Source: CAILUG01 sp038125665
GTDB taxonomy: Bacteria; Pseudomonadota; Gammaproteobacteria; Pseudomonadales; Pseudohongiellaceae
Direction of reading: 5' to 3'
DNA: 64,000 nucleotides
Assembly (NCBI GenBank): GCA_038125665.1
Contig: JAYPEI010000002.1
Location: 219,603-283,602, forward strand
Numbering within the stretch: the stretch's first letter is position 1; every line of letters starts with the position of its first letter. Below, piece by piece: positions 34,402 to 42,810 of this stretch. The notes beneath the pieces are model-generated. The model was given only the letters and a program-made list of their open reading frames with translations, was not told the DNA's origin and did not search any database. Position numbers and translations under genes: made by a program.

Positions 34402-35217
34402 ATGCAAGATCATTCATCCTCAAGCAAAACTATTTTAGACAAGATTCTTGCCCGTAAGTGGGAAGAAGTTGCTGAGCGTCAACAATTCGTATCAATGTCA
34501 AAGCTAAAAGAAAAGTGTGATCAGATGCCACCTACGCGTGGATTTGCGAAAGCTTTAGCTACCCAAATTTCACACAAGCGCCCTGCAGTAATAGCTGAAA
34601 TTAAAAAAGCCTCGCCGAGTAAAGGGTTGATCCGAACAGATTTTGATCCTCGAGCAATTGCGGTTTCTTACGCAAAATATGGGGCTACTTGTTTATCTGT
34701 GTTGACCGACCATGACTTTTTTTCCGGGCATGAGGATTATCTGAAGCTAGCCCAAGATGCGTGTCATTTGCCGGTGATTCGCAAAGATTTCATGGTTGAT
34801 GAGTGGCAGATCTATGAATCTCGAGCTCTAGGCGCTGATTGCATTCTGTTAATCGTAGCAGCCCTCACACCACAGAAGCTACAATCAATGGCTGAACTGG
34901 CGGCTGAGCTTGGGATGGATGTTCTCATTGAAGTTCATGATAAAAAAGAACTGCAGTTAGCACTTTCATTGAAGCCAAACTTAGTGGGGATCAATAACCG
35001 AGACCTACATACATTCAAGACCAGTTTACAAACTACTATAGATCTACTCAGCATGATTCCTGCTGGAGTTTCTGTGATTACAGAAAGCGGCATTAACACC
35101 AAACAGGAAGTAAGAGATATGCTCAAGAACGGTGTGTATGGTTTTTTAGTTGGTGAGTCTTTCATGCGTGCCAAAAATCCAGGGAGTAAACTACAGGAGC
35201 TTTTTTTTCATGGGTAA
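34402..35217 (+). CDS. trpC: Indole-3-glycerol phosphate synthase
   Basis: TrpC closes the indole ring from CdRP. The barrel motifs are VIAEIKKASPSKGLIR near residue 60, ISVLTDHDFFSGHEDYL-like CLSVLTDHDFFSG, VIRKDFMVDEWQIYESR, IEVHDKKEL, VGINNRDLHTF and ITESGINTKQEV. The 271 residues are TrpC only, without a fused TrpF. It follows trpG directly. Its end overlaps dgkA by 8 bp. Confidence 0.98.
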   Translation: MQDHSSSSKTILDKILARKWEEVAERQQFVSMSKLKEKCDQMPPTRGFAKALATQISHKRPAVIAEIKKASPSKGLIRTDFDPRAIAVSYAKYGATCLSVLTDHDFFSGHEDYLKLAQDACHLPVIRKDFMVDEWQIYESRALGADCILLIVAALTPQKLQSMAELAAELGMDVLIEVHDKKELQLALSLKPNLVGINNRDLHTFKTSLQTTIDLLSMIPAGVSVITESGINTKQEVRDMLKNGVYGFLVGESFMRAKNPGSKLQELFFHG

Positions 35218-35569
35218 ACCAGGTGAGACAGGATTAAAGCGTATTTTTTCTGCTGCCCGTTACTCTGCTCAAGGAATCAAGAGTTGTTATCGCAATGAAG
35301 CTGCTTTTAGACAGGAAATCGCAGCACTTGTTTTCATGGTGCCAATCGCTTTGTGGCTTGGGGAGGATGGAGTTGAAAGAGCTTTGCTTATCGGCTCATG
35401 TATGCTTGTTCTGATAGTTGAAGTGCTCAACTCGAGTGTCGAAGCAGTTGTAGATCGAATAGGACATGAACCTCATGAACTATCAGGCTTAGCAAAGGAT
35501 CAAGGATCTGCAGCAGTTCTTTTGAGCTTTTTGAATGTGCTAGTGGTTTGGTCGTTGATCTTGCTTTGA
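35210..35569 (+). CDS. dgkA: Diacylglycerol kinase DgkA
   Basis: This small inner-membrane enzyme phosphorylates diacylglycerol to phosphatidate, recycling lipid from membrane-derived glycan synthesis. The ATG at 35210 overlaps the trpC stop and has AGGAGC about 8 bases upstream; 119 residues. Family marks are YRNEAAFRQEI with the surface-helix Glu and VEVLNSSVEAVVDRIG with the catalytic Glu. Three hydrophobic segments are visible. A crp-type gene often occupies this position in pseudomonads; here dgkA does. Confidence 0.96.
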   Translation: MGKPGETGLKRIFSAARYSAQGIKSCYRNEAAFRQEIAALVFMVPIALWLGEDGVERALLIGSCMLVLIVEVLNSSVEAVVDRIGHEPHELSGLAKDQGSAAVLLSFLNVLVVWSLILL

Positions 35570-35607
35570 TCTGCCAGTACTCATCCATTATTAGGAGAAA
35601 CTAACAA

Positions 35608-36027
35608 ATGAAAGCAAGTGTGAGCTGGGTAAATGATGCGATGTTTTTGGCCGAATCAGGTAGTGGGCATTGTGTGGTCATGGATGGGCCTCAAGATTTA
35701 GGTGGACGTAATGCAGGTGTTCGTCCAATGGAAATGCTGCTCATGGGAGTAGGAGGATGCTCCTCTTTTGATGTGATGACTATTCTACGTAAGACACGTC
35801 AAGAGGTGATAGATTGTCGTTGTGAACTCACGGCTACTAGAGTTGATGCTGTCCCTGCTGTGTTTGAAAAGATACATCTCCACTTTAAATTAGTGGGCAA
35901 AAATCTGGATGCAGAAAAAGTGAAACGTGCAGTGGAGTTATCGGCTGAAAAATACTGTTCTGCCTCAATTATGCTGAAAAGTGCTGGAATTGAAATTTCA
36001 CACGATTTTGAAATCTCAGAGCTCTGA
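35608..36027 (+). CDS. OsmC-family protein
   Basis: A 139-residue OsmC/Ohr-fold protein resembling E. coli YhfA. Two redox-type cysteines are visible: one in GVGGCSSFDVMTIL (near residue 51) and one in EKYCSASIMLK (near residue 118). OsmC/Ohr members reduce organic hydroperoxides; the YhfA subgroup has no firm function. The gene follows dgkA by 38 bp and converges with coq7 after 5 bp. Confidence 0.92.
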   Translation: MKASVSWVNDAMFLAESGSGHCVVMDGPQDLGGRNAGVRPMEMLLMGVGGCSSFDVMTILRKTRQEVIDCRCELTATRVDAVPAVFEKIHLHFKLVGKNLDAEKVKRAVELSAEKYCSASIMLKSAGIEISHDFEISEL

Positions 36028-36032
36028 TGATC

Positions 36033-36665
36033 TTATATTCTATAAGCAACAGTTTTCATAATTTGCGCCATAAAACGCATGCCAAATCGTACAGTTAAAG
36101 GCAGGGGTGCACCCCCAGCAATTTCTGCCCAACTGGCATGATCTCCCTCATCTAAAATCATCTCTTTTATTATAGCCTTACTGGATACATCTTCCTCTGG
36201 TAGGCGTTGTAAGTGATCCTGCAAGTGCTCGCAGACCTGCCTTTCAGTTTCAGCGACAAAGCCAAGACTCCACTTATCTCCAGCTAACCCAGCGGCAGCT
36301 CCTAGACTAAAAGACATTCCGTACCATAGAGGGTTAAGTATCGATGGGTGTGAGTTTAGTTGAGCAAGTCTGTCATCACACCACTGTAGATGATCCTGCT
36401 CCTCTGCTGCAGCTTGAGCCATTTTATTTCTGACTTCAGGTAACTTTGCTGTGAGCGCCTGACCTTGATAAAGAGCCTGTGCACAGACCTCTCCAGTGTG
36501 ATTAATTCGCATTAATCCACTAGCATGGCGTACCTCGTTTTCGGTTAACTTTACAGAGTTGAGAGTTTTTTTTGCGGGGGAGGGTCGTGCTGCCGCAACT
36601 GCTCCCGGGATTAGTGTTCGTAGGGCAGCATCTGCTTGTAATATTAGAGAGTCAATCAGATTCAT
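36033..36665 (-). CDS. coq7: Demethoxyubiquinone hydroxylase Coq7
   Basis: Coq7 performs a late ring hydroxylation of ubiquinone synthesis. Di-iron ligands are in RINHTGEVCAQALYQGQ, AAEEQDHLQWCDDRL, VAETERQVCEHL and LDEGDHASWAEIAG. The 210 residues match bacterial Coq7. This is the oxygen-dependent ferritin-like alternative to UbiF, pointing to aerobic growth. It converges with the OsmC-family gene and lies 72 bp downstream of purD on the same strand. Confidence 0.97.
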   Translation of the reverse strand: MNLIDSLILQADAALRTLIPGAVAAARPSPAKKTLNSVKLTENEVRHASGLMRINHTGEVCAQALYQGQALTAKLPEVRNKMAQAAAEEQDHLQWCDDRLAQLNSHPSILNPLWYGMSFSLGAAAGLAGDKWSLGFVAETERQVCEHLQDHLQRLPEEDVSSKAIIKEMILDEGDHASWAEIAGGAPLPLTVRFGMRFMAQIMKTVAYRI

Positions 36666-36737
36666 TCTTCACCGTTTGCTTATGTTTGCTAAATATTTCT
36701 CTGTGCAGGATTAGTAGTTGGTAACATATTTAATTAT

Positions 36738-38036
36738 CTAGTTGCCCAGTTCGCGTGCAATGGCACGCCAACCAATATCTTTACGAAAGGTCATGCCGTC
36801 CCAACTGATTAGGCTGACCAGCTTGTAAGCTCGATGTTGGGCTTCATTAACCGTATCCCCCAGAGCTGTCGCAGTGAGAACTCGGCCACCATGAGTAACA
36901 CAACTACCTTCAACCAAGCGGGTTCCTGCATGAAAAACTTTTGTGTGCTCAGGAGCCTCTGAGTCAAGACCCAGGATGTTTGCCCCTTTGCTGTAATCTC
37001 CTGGATAACCACTTGCCGCAAGCACAACTGCCAGTGCTGCACGTTGATCAAATTCAAGGGTGTGGCCTTCTAGCTTGCCATCGATTGCAGCTAAGCAAAG
37101 CTCCACTAGATCGCTTTTTAAGCGCATCATGATGGGTTGCGCTTCTGGATCTCCAAAACGACAATTAAACTCAACAACTCGGGGTGCACCTTGGGCATCA
37201 ATCATCAAACCTGCATAAAGAAAACCTTTGTAGGTATTGCCCTCTGCTGCCATGCCTCGCACTGTTGGCATAATAATTTCATCCATCACACGCTGGTGAA
37301 TTTCTGACGTGACTACTGGTGCTGGGGAATAGGCTCCCATACCTCCGGTGTTAGGTCCCCTATCCTCATCATATATTGCCTTATGATCTTGAGAAGTCGC
37401 GAATGGCAGGGCTACAGTGCCATCTACTAAGGCGATGAAGCTTGCTTCCTCACCTTGCATAAACTCCTCTATAACCACTCGGTAACCAGCGCTACCAAAG
37501 CTATTGCCCGAAAGCATATCTACTACCGTAGATTTTGCTTCTTCTAAAGTCTGCGCTATTACGACCCCTTTGCCTGCTGCTAAGCCATCAGCTTTGATAA
37601 CAATGGGTAATGATTTTTCTTCAAGATAAGCTAAGGCATCCTCTACTTTATTGAAGTTACCATAGGCAGCTGTTGGAATTTGATGTCGTTTGAGAAAATC
37701 TTTGGTGAATCCCTTTGATCCTTCTAGTTGCGCAGCAAGTTTATTAGGACCAAAACACGGCAAACCCAGATTAGCAAAGTAGTCAACCAAACCATCGACT
37801 AGCGGTGCCTCTGGTCCTACTATGGTCAATCCTATTTGCTCAGTTTGAGCAAGTTGGGCAAGTGCAGAAAAGTCATTAATGTTTACCTCTACATTACGTA
37901 ACCCTGGCTCAAGGGCAGTACCTGCGTTGCCGGGGACAACCAAGACCTCTTCAATATGAGGACTTTGCAACGCTTTCCATGCAAGAGCGTGCTCTCTTCC
38001 ACCCGAACCTATGATCATGACTTTTTTAGTAGACAT
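36738..38036 (-). CDS. purD: Phosphoribosylamine-glycine ligase PurD
   Basis: PurD forms glycinamide ribonucleotide in purine synthesis. It is a standard 432-residue ATP-grasp enzyme: MIIGSGGREHALAWK at the N-terminus, GPNKLAAQLEGSKGFTKDFL, IKADGLAAGKGVVIA, MQGEEASFIALVDG, QDHKAIYDEDRGPNTGGMGA and EFNCRFGDPEAQPIM. It is 48 bp downstream of purH, forming fis-purH-purD with dusB upstream. Confidence 0.98.
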   Translation of the reverse strand: MSTKKVMIIGSGGREHALAWKALQSPHIEEVLVVPGNAGTALEPGLRNVEVNINDFSALAQLAQTEQIGLTIVGPEAPLVDGLVDYFANLGLPCFGPNKLAAQLEGSKGFTKDFLKRHQIPTAAYGNFNKVEDALAYLEEKSLPIVIKADGLAAGKGVVIAQTLEEAKSTVVDMLSGNSFGSAGYRVVIEEFMQGEEASFIALVDGTVALPFATSQDHKAIYDEDRGPNTGGMGAYSPAPVVTSEIHQRVMDEIIMPTVRGMAAEGNTYKGFLYAGLMIDAQGAPRVVEFNCRFGDPEAQPIMMRLKSDLVELCLAAIDGKLEGHTLEFDQRAALAVVLAASGYPGDYSKGANILGLDSEAPEHTKVFHAGTRLVEGSCVTHGGRVLTATALGDTVNEAQHRAYKLVSLISWDGMTFRKDIGWRAIARELGN

Positions 38037-38084
38037 TGATTTTCTCTACAGTAATTTTTCTCTTGATTATTCTGGCAGCTAATC

Positions 38085-39683
38085 TTAGTGACGGAAGTGA
38101 CGCATGCCAGTAAAGATCATTGCTATGCCTGCTTCATCTGCCGCTGCAATGATCTCTTCATCTCGCATTGATCCGCCTGGGTGAATGATAGCAGTAATCC
38201 CTACCTCTTTGGCGGCGTCGATACCATCGCGGAAGGGAAAGAAGGCATCTGAGGCCATCACCGCACCAGAGACGGTTAAACCAGCATCAGCAGCTTTTAT
38301 GGCAGCAATACGAGCCGAATACACACGACTCATCTGACCTGCTCCAATACCAATGGTTTTTCCATCGCGACAATAAACAATGGCATTTGATTTCACTGCC
38401 TTCACTACTTTCCAAGCAAAGAGTAAATCTTGCATCTCTGCTTCAGAGGGGGAGCGTTTTGTTACTAATTTAAGATTGCTTTGAGTAACGTTACCGAGGT
38501 CATGATCTTGGACGAGTAAGCCGCCTGTTACACGTTGTAGATGTTGTGAGTAGATTTTTTCGGTGATTGGAGCACAACTCATTAAACGTAATTTTGGTTT
38601 GGTAGCTAAACATGCTTTTGCCCCCGAGCTGACCCCAGGGGCAATGATCACTTCGGCAAATTGACGTTCTATTATTGCTGCTGCAGTACTTTCATCCAAT
38701 TCACGATTAAAAGCAATGATTCCGCCAAAAGCTGAGACAGGATCTGTCTCATAGGCTTTTAAATAAGCTTCAAGAGGGCTTTTCGCTACAGCAACGCCGC
38801 AGGGGTTTGCATGCTTCACTATAACACAAGCTGTGTCTGAAAATGTCTTCACACATTCAAGAGCAGAATCAGTGTCAGCAATATTATTAAAGCTCAAATC
38901 GATACCTTGAAGTTGCTCTGCATTAGAAATGCATGCTTCTCTCTGTTCGCTCTCGACATAGAAAGCAGCTTTTTGGTGTGGATTTTCTCCATAGCGCAAA
39001 GATTGCTTTAACTCTAATTGCATATTGAATGTTTCAGAAAAGTTTTTTGTTTCACCATTTTCATTGCGAGCGCCTAACCAATTAGCAATAGCCCCATCAT
39101 AGTTTGCTGTATGTTCAAAGGTGCGCAACGCCAGACGATATCGTGTAGAACCACTTAACTTACCGTTATGTTGTTGAAGCTCAGTAATAATATCTGAGTA
39201 GTCTTCAGGGTTGCTCACTACAGCTACCCAATTAAAGTTTTTTGCTGCTGCTCGCAACATTGTTGGGCCGCCAATATCTATATTTTCAATAGCCTGACCT
39301 AAGGTGCAATTTAGTTTGGCGACGGTTTTTTGAAAGGGATAGAGGTTAACAACCACCATATCGATAGTCGGAATATCGTGTGCCTGCATGACTGCATCGT
39401 CAGTACCTCGACGTCCGAGGATTCCACCATGCACTTTAGGATGTAGCGTTTTGACACGTCCTTCCATGATCTCTGGGAAACCCGTGTAATCGGCTATTTC
39501 AGTAACCGTGATGCCAGCTTCCTGTAAAGACCTGAATGTGCCTCCAGTAGAGAGTAATTCAATATTCAAGCTTGCTAATGCTGCAGCGAATTCAACAATT
39601 CCTGTTTTATCAGAAACAGAAAGGAGTGCACGACGTACTGGTGAAAGTGCGGTATTAACTGGCTGTGGCTGGGCTGTGGACAT
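38085..39683 (-). CDS. purH: Bifunctional AICAR transformylase/IMP cyclohydrolase PurH
   Basis: PurH does the last two steps to IMP. The N-terminal cyclohydrolase (MGS-like fold) has ALLSVSDKTGIVEFA, LLSTGGTFRSLQEAGI and GRVKTLHPKVHGGILGRR. The C-terminal transformylase has LRYGENPHQKAAFY, CVIVKHANPCGVAVA with the catalytic Lys-His, VKSNAIVYCRDGKTIGIGAGQ and SDAFFPFRDG. The 532 residues are complete. It lies between fis and purD. Confidence 0.98.
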   Translation of the reverse strand: MSTAQPQPVNTALSPVRRALLSVSDKTGIVEFAAALASLNIELLSTGGTFRSLQEAGITVTEIADYTGFPEIMEGRVKTLHPKVHGGILGRRGTDDAVMQAHDIPTIDMVVVNLYPFQKTVAKLNCTLGQAIENIDIGGPTMLRAAAKNFNWVAVVSNPEDYSDIITELQQHNGKLSGSTRYRLALRTFEHTANYDGAIANWLGARNENGETKNFSETFNMQLELKQSLRYGENPHQKAAFYVESEQREACISNAEQLQGIDLSFNNIADTDSALECVKTFSDTACVIVKHANPCGVAVAKSPLEAYLKAYETDPVSAFGGIIAFNRELDESTAAAIIERQFAEVIIAPGVSSGAKACLATKPKLRLMSCAPITEKIYSQHLQRVTGGLLVQDHDLGNVTQSNLKLVTKRSPSEAEMQDLLFAWKVVKAVKSNAIVYCRDGKTIGIGAGQMSRVYSARIAAIKAADAGLTVSGAVMASDAFFPFRDGIDAAKEVGITAIIHPGGSMRDEEIIAAADEAGIAMIFTGMRHFRH

Positions 39684-39734
39684 TGAGGATCTTTCCTGCA
39701 GTGATTATTTTAGTAAGTGATTTGTCTTTTAATT

Positions 39735-39989
39735 TTAAAGTAATTGGTACTGCCGCAATTTTTTGCGCAGTGTGCCACGATTCATTCCCAACATACGCGC
39801 TGCAACAGACTGGTTACTCCGCGCACGTCGCAACACCGCCTCTAGCAAGGGTGCCTCTATCTGCTTCAAGACTAATGCATACAAATCTTTTATCAGATCG
39901 TCGTCTTCAACAGTGTACAAGTATGAACCAACTGACAATCTAACATGCTCTTGAAGTGTTAGTTGTTCCGATGAAGCATTGTCTTTCAT
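39735..39989 (-). CDS. fis: DNA-binding protein Fis
   Basis: Fis is a nucleoid protein that bends DNA, activates rRNA and tRNA promoters and acts in recombination and replication. From the ATG at 39989 (AGGA about 9 bases upstream) it has 84 residues, somewhat shorter than E. coli Fis (98). The C-terminal helix-turn-helix NQSVAARMLGMNRGTLRKKL is intact; the preceding helices (LLEAVLRRAR) form the dimer. It follows dusB, the nearly universal partner in gammaproteobacteria. Confidence 0.96.
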   Translation of the reverse strand: MKDNASSEQLTLQEHVRLSVGSYLYTVEDDDLIKDLYALVLKQIEAPLLEAVLRRARSNQSVAARMLGMNRGTLRKKLRQYQLL

Positions 39990-40061
39990 AGGTGAAATCC
40001 TATAGTTGCATCCAAACACCAAGAAGTCTTTTAGTAGCTCAAGCTAAGTGAATAACTTTAA

Positions 40062-41042
40062 TCATATGACCCGTTGACGTAATTTTTCAAAATAACCAGC
40101 GATTGCCTCCAATTGACCTTGCAATGAATCTAATCGATTAAATTCACGTCTAAAATCCCGCGAATCTGGGTAAGGTGCCAAATACCAAGCGACATGTTTA
40201 CGTGCAAAGCCCAGTCCTGGCCAGTTAGAGTAGAACTCATGAAGTTTTTGTATATGTTCTATTAAAATTGCCTCGACCTCAGCAGGCTCTGGATCAGAGA
40301 GTTCCTCACCCCCATTCAAGTATTGTTGAATTTGCTTGAATATCCAAGGCCGACCTTGAGCTCCACGTCCTATCATGACACCATCAGCACCAGTGTACAT
40401 TAAGACAGAACGAGCCTGTTGCGCAGTCGTAATGTCGCCATTGGCGATTAATGGAATACCAATTTCATTACGCACAGCTGCAATAGTATCGAATTCGGCG
40501 GAACCGCTGAACATGTCTTCTCGAGTTCTACCATGAATAGTCAAAGCCATAATGCCGCAATCCTCTGCTATTCTTGCAATCTCTAGAGCATTTTTCATTG
40601 CTCGGCTCCAGCCAGTACGGATTTTCAAAGTGATAGGTACATCTACCGAGCCAACTACTGCTTTTAGAATACGTTCAACTAAAGGTTGATCTCTAAGTAA
40701 GGCGGAACCCGCAGCTTGCTTCATGATTTTTTTTACTGGACAACCCATGTTGATATCGATGATTTGTGCTCCTAAGGCAACATTTATGCGTGCCGCCTCA
40801 GCCATCATTACAGGATCTGCGCCAGCAATCTGCACAGATCGTGGAGTGGGTTCATCCAGATGGGCGGCCCGTGATTCAGAGCTCTTAGGGTCACGAACTT
40901 GCAAACTGGCACTGAGCATTTCTGTTGTTGTTAGGCCAGCACCAAAACGGCGGCAAATTTCTCGCGTGGGTTTATCGCTAACACCAGCCATGGGAGCAAG
41001 TAGTACACGCGAAGCTAAAGAATATGGACCAATTTGGATCAC
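40062..41042 (-). CDS. dusB: tRNA-dihydrouridine synthase DusB
   Basis: DusB reduces specific D-loop uridines of tRNA with FMN and NADPH. LLAPMAGVSDKPTREICRRFG is the N-terminal FMN-barrel signature, INMGCPVKKIMKQAAGSALL carries the catalytic Cys, and VPITLKIRTGW, ALTIHGRTREDMF, IPLIANGDIT and GVMIGRGAQGRPWIF follow. The 326 residues are complete. It leads the dusB-fis-purH-purD unit, with a good sigma70 promoter upstream. Confidence 0.98.
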   Translation of the reverse strand: MIQIGPYSLASRVLLAPMAGVSDKPTREICRRFGAGLTTTEMLSASLQVRDPKSSESRAAHLDEPTPRSVQIAGADPVMMAEAARINVALGAQIIDINMGCPVKKIMKQAAGSALLRDQPLVERILKAVVGSVDVPITLKIRTGWSRAMKNALEIARIAEDCGIMALTIHGRTREDMFSGSAEFDTIAAVRNEIGIPLIANGDITTAQQARSVLMYTGADGVMIGRGAQGRPWIFKQIQQYLNGGEELSDPEPAEVEAILIEHIQKLHEFYSNWPGLGFARKHVAWYLAPYPDSRDFRREFNRLDSLQGQLEAIAGYFEKLRQRVI

Positions 41043-41090
41043 GATGACTACTCATTTTAATAACGGCAAGGTTAATGACTCAGTGAGCTA

Positions 41091-41119
41091 ATTTTACCTA
41101 GGTATACCGAGACTGTAAA
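41091..41119 (-). promoter_or_regulatory. Promoter for dusB-fis-purH-purD
   Basis: On the minus strand TTTACA (plus 41114-41119), exactly 17 bases, then TAAAAT (plus 41091-41096) form a near-consensus sigma70 promoter about 50 bases upstream of dusB. E. coli drives dusB-fis from one promoter that is growth-rate regulated; whether this one is similar is inference. Confidence 0.65.
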
Positions 41120-41146
41120 AAGCTTATCGAAAGTTTTGACTTATTT

Positions 41147-41164
41147 GCTCAGGAAATGCTGAGC
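41147..41164 (-). terminator. Small hairpin after the zinc-ribbon gene
   Basis: GCTCAG (41147-41152) and CTGAGC (41159-41164) form a 6-bp stem with a 6-nt loop, beginning one base after the stop codon on the minus strand. No T tract follows, so termination would be weak. Confidence 0.3.
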
Positions 41165-41165
41165 T

Positions 41166-41846
41166 CTACAAGAAAAGAATAATCATTACTATTACTGCTA
41201 GAATACCTGCCACCCAACGGAGATAATATGGAAATGCCGAGTCCTTATGTAGCTGGTTGGGGAGTATATCTTCATCGAGTTCATCACTGGGAATATCTGT
41301 GCCTAGATAATCGTTGTGCGGATCGTCATGGGGATCTACTATTTCTTCGTGGTAACTCTCATCTTCCGTTGGAATCTCCTCTTCAAAAGAATCAAGATCC
41401 TCCTCTTCGAAATCTGGATCTGGATCTTCTGCTTCAGCAAAGTAAACGATCTTGGGCTGAAATTCATCTTGCACAGGGTCAAACATAGTTTCATCGTCAG
41501 AGAAATTATCGCCTTCTTCAAAGGGGCATGCACTTGGATCGCGTACAGTAAGTCTTGCTATGGAGCTATTTTTTTCTGTCGCTTCAAGTTCATCAAACAG
41601 GTCCGGAGTATCAGAGTACTCCTCGTAAGGAGCAAAAATCTGAGCTTCTGCTCGAGGGTCTGAGAGTAAATCTGATAAATGATCATCACTCTCGGGTAGT
41701 GGTTTGATAATAATGAAATTTAGCGGAGCAGAAAATGTGCCAAGACATGAACCACAACGAACCTGACCGGATGCGGCCGATAACTGTGATTGGGTAACGC
41801 GGAAGACATTCTGACAATGTGGGCACTGCGTTAGCTTTTCGGACAT
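41166..41846 (-). CDS. MJ0042-type zinc-ribbon membrane protein lacking DUF3426
   Basis: The ATG at 41846 follows the prmA stop by 2 bases and has GAGGT upstream; 226 residues. The N-terminal zinc ribbon is LTQCPHCQNVF and VRCGSCLGTF (CxxC-CxxC). Residues 60-195 are extremely acidic and low-complexity. One membrane segment (WVAGILAVIVMIILFL) ends the protein with no residues beyond it. In pseudomonads the gene between prmA and dusB encodes zinc ribbon, membrane segment and a periplasmic DUF3426; here that last domain is missing. The function of the family is unknown. Confidence 0.85.
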   Translation of the reverse strand: MSEKLTQCPHCQNVFRVTQSQLSAASGQVRCGSCLGTFSAPLNFIIIKPLPESDDHLSDLLSDPRAEAQIFAPYEEYSDTPDLFDELEATEKNSSIARLTVRDPSACPFEEGDNFSDDETMFDPVQDEFQPKIVYFAEAEDPDPDFEEEDLDSFEEEIPTEDESYHEEIVDPHDDPHNDYLGTDIPSDELDEDILPNQLHKDSAFPYYLRWVAGILAVIVMIILFL

Positions 41847-41848
41847 AG

Positions 41849-42808
41849 TTACCTCAAGGTGGCGCTTATACATACCCAGTCTTCCTGAGCAGTTATTTGA
41901 AAACTTTCGCACCAAGGAGTATAGGCAGAAATAACAGAATCGCTCTGGTCTTTTAATATACCGGAGAGTAATAACCAGCCACCCTGCTTTGGTAAGCTAA
42001 CTAGTAACGGAGCCAGTTCTATGAGAGTACCAGCAAGAATATTTGCCATTACACCATCATATCTGACAGCTTCTGTTCTTTCACGCGATGAAGCAAAATC
42101 ATTGGGCATAAAAAGTGGCAAGCGCTGTGGGTCTATGAGGTTCTTCGTACAGTTTTCAGCTGTAGCCTGTAAAGCTTGAGGATCATTATCCACGCCATCC
42201 ACTGTGCTGGCACCTAACAACAAAGCAGCCAAAGCTAATATACCTGAACCACATCCAAAATCTACCAGACGCTCCCCTACTAAAGACTGCCGCGAGGAAT
42301 GTTTGTCAAGCCACTGCAAGCAAAGAGATGTAGTGGGATGTGTACCGGTTCCGAATGCTAATCCGGGGTCTAGCTGTAAAACCACTTGGTTATGAGTTTG
42401 CATCTGCTGCAGAGTATCTGCATGGCGTTCCAACCAGTCGGAGTTCTGGATGCTGCTATCGTTTAGTTGTGGGCATACCCATAAGCTTTTGCCGAAACAC
42501 ATTGGTACAAAATCATCTAACCAACTGCGTTCCCAATCTTGCTCAGGAATTTGCTGGACTTGAAATTCGACATCAGGAAAGGCAGTCAAAGCTAATTGGG
42601 TTAGAGTATTTAAACCGACAGTTGCTTCGAAAAGACCGGTAATCTGCAGGGTATCCCACAGAGGAGTTTCACCAACTCTTGGTTCAAACAGAGGATTATC
42701 AGCGGCATCTATCATCGTCACTGATAATGCACCGAGTGTCCAGAGGAGTGCCTCGCACTCCTCAGACGTGATTCTACTCGTTGCGAGTTTTAGTTCAAGC
42801 CAACTCAA
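41849..42808 (-). CDS. prmA: Ribosomal protein L11 methyltransferase PrmA
   Basis: PrmA trimethylates L11 at several amino groups with SAM. The N-terminal substrate-recognition domain (MSWLELKLATS, QDWERSWLDDFVPM) is followed by the methyltransferase core: LQLDPGLAFGTGTHPTTSLCLQWL, VDFGCGSGILALAALLLGA (motif I) and VMANILAGTLIELAPLL. The 319 residues are slightly longer than in E. coli. It lies 2 bp after accC and 2 bp before the zinc-ribbon gene. Confidence 0.97.
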   Translation of the reverse strand: MSWLELKLATSRITSEECEALLWTLGALSVTMIDAADNPLFEPRVGETPLWDTLQITGLFEATVGLNTLTQLALTAFPDVEFQVQQIPEQDWERSWLDDFVPMCFGKSLWVCPQLNDSSIQNSDWLERHADTLQQMQTHNQVVLQLDPGLAFGTGTHPTTSLCLQWLDKHSSRQSLVGERLVDFGCGSGILALAALLLGASTVDGVDNDPQALQATAENCTKNLIDPQRLPLFMPNDFASSRERTEAVRYDGVMANILAGTLIELAPLLVSLPKQGGWLLLSGILKDQSDSVISAYTPWCESFQITAQEDWVCISATLR

Positions 42809-42810
42809 GG

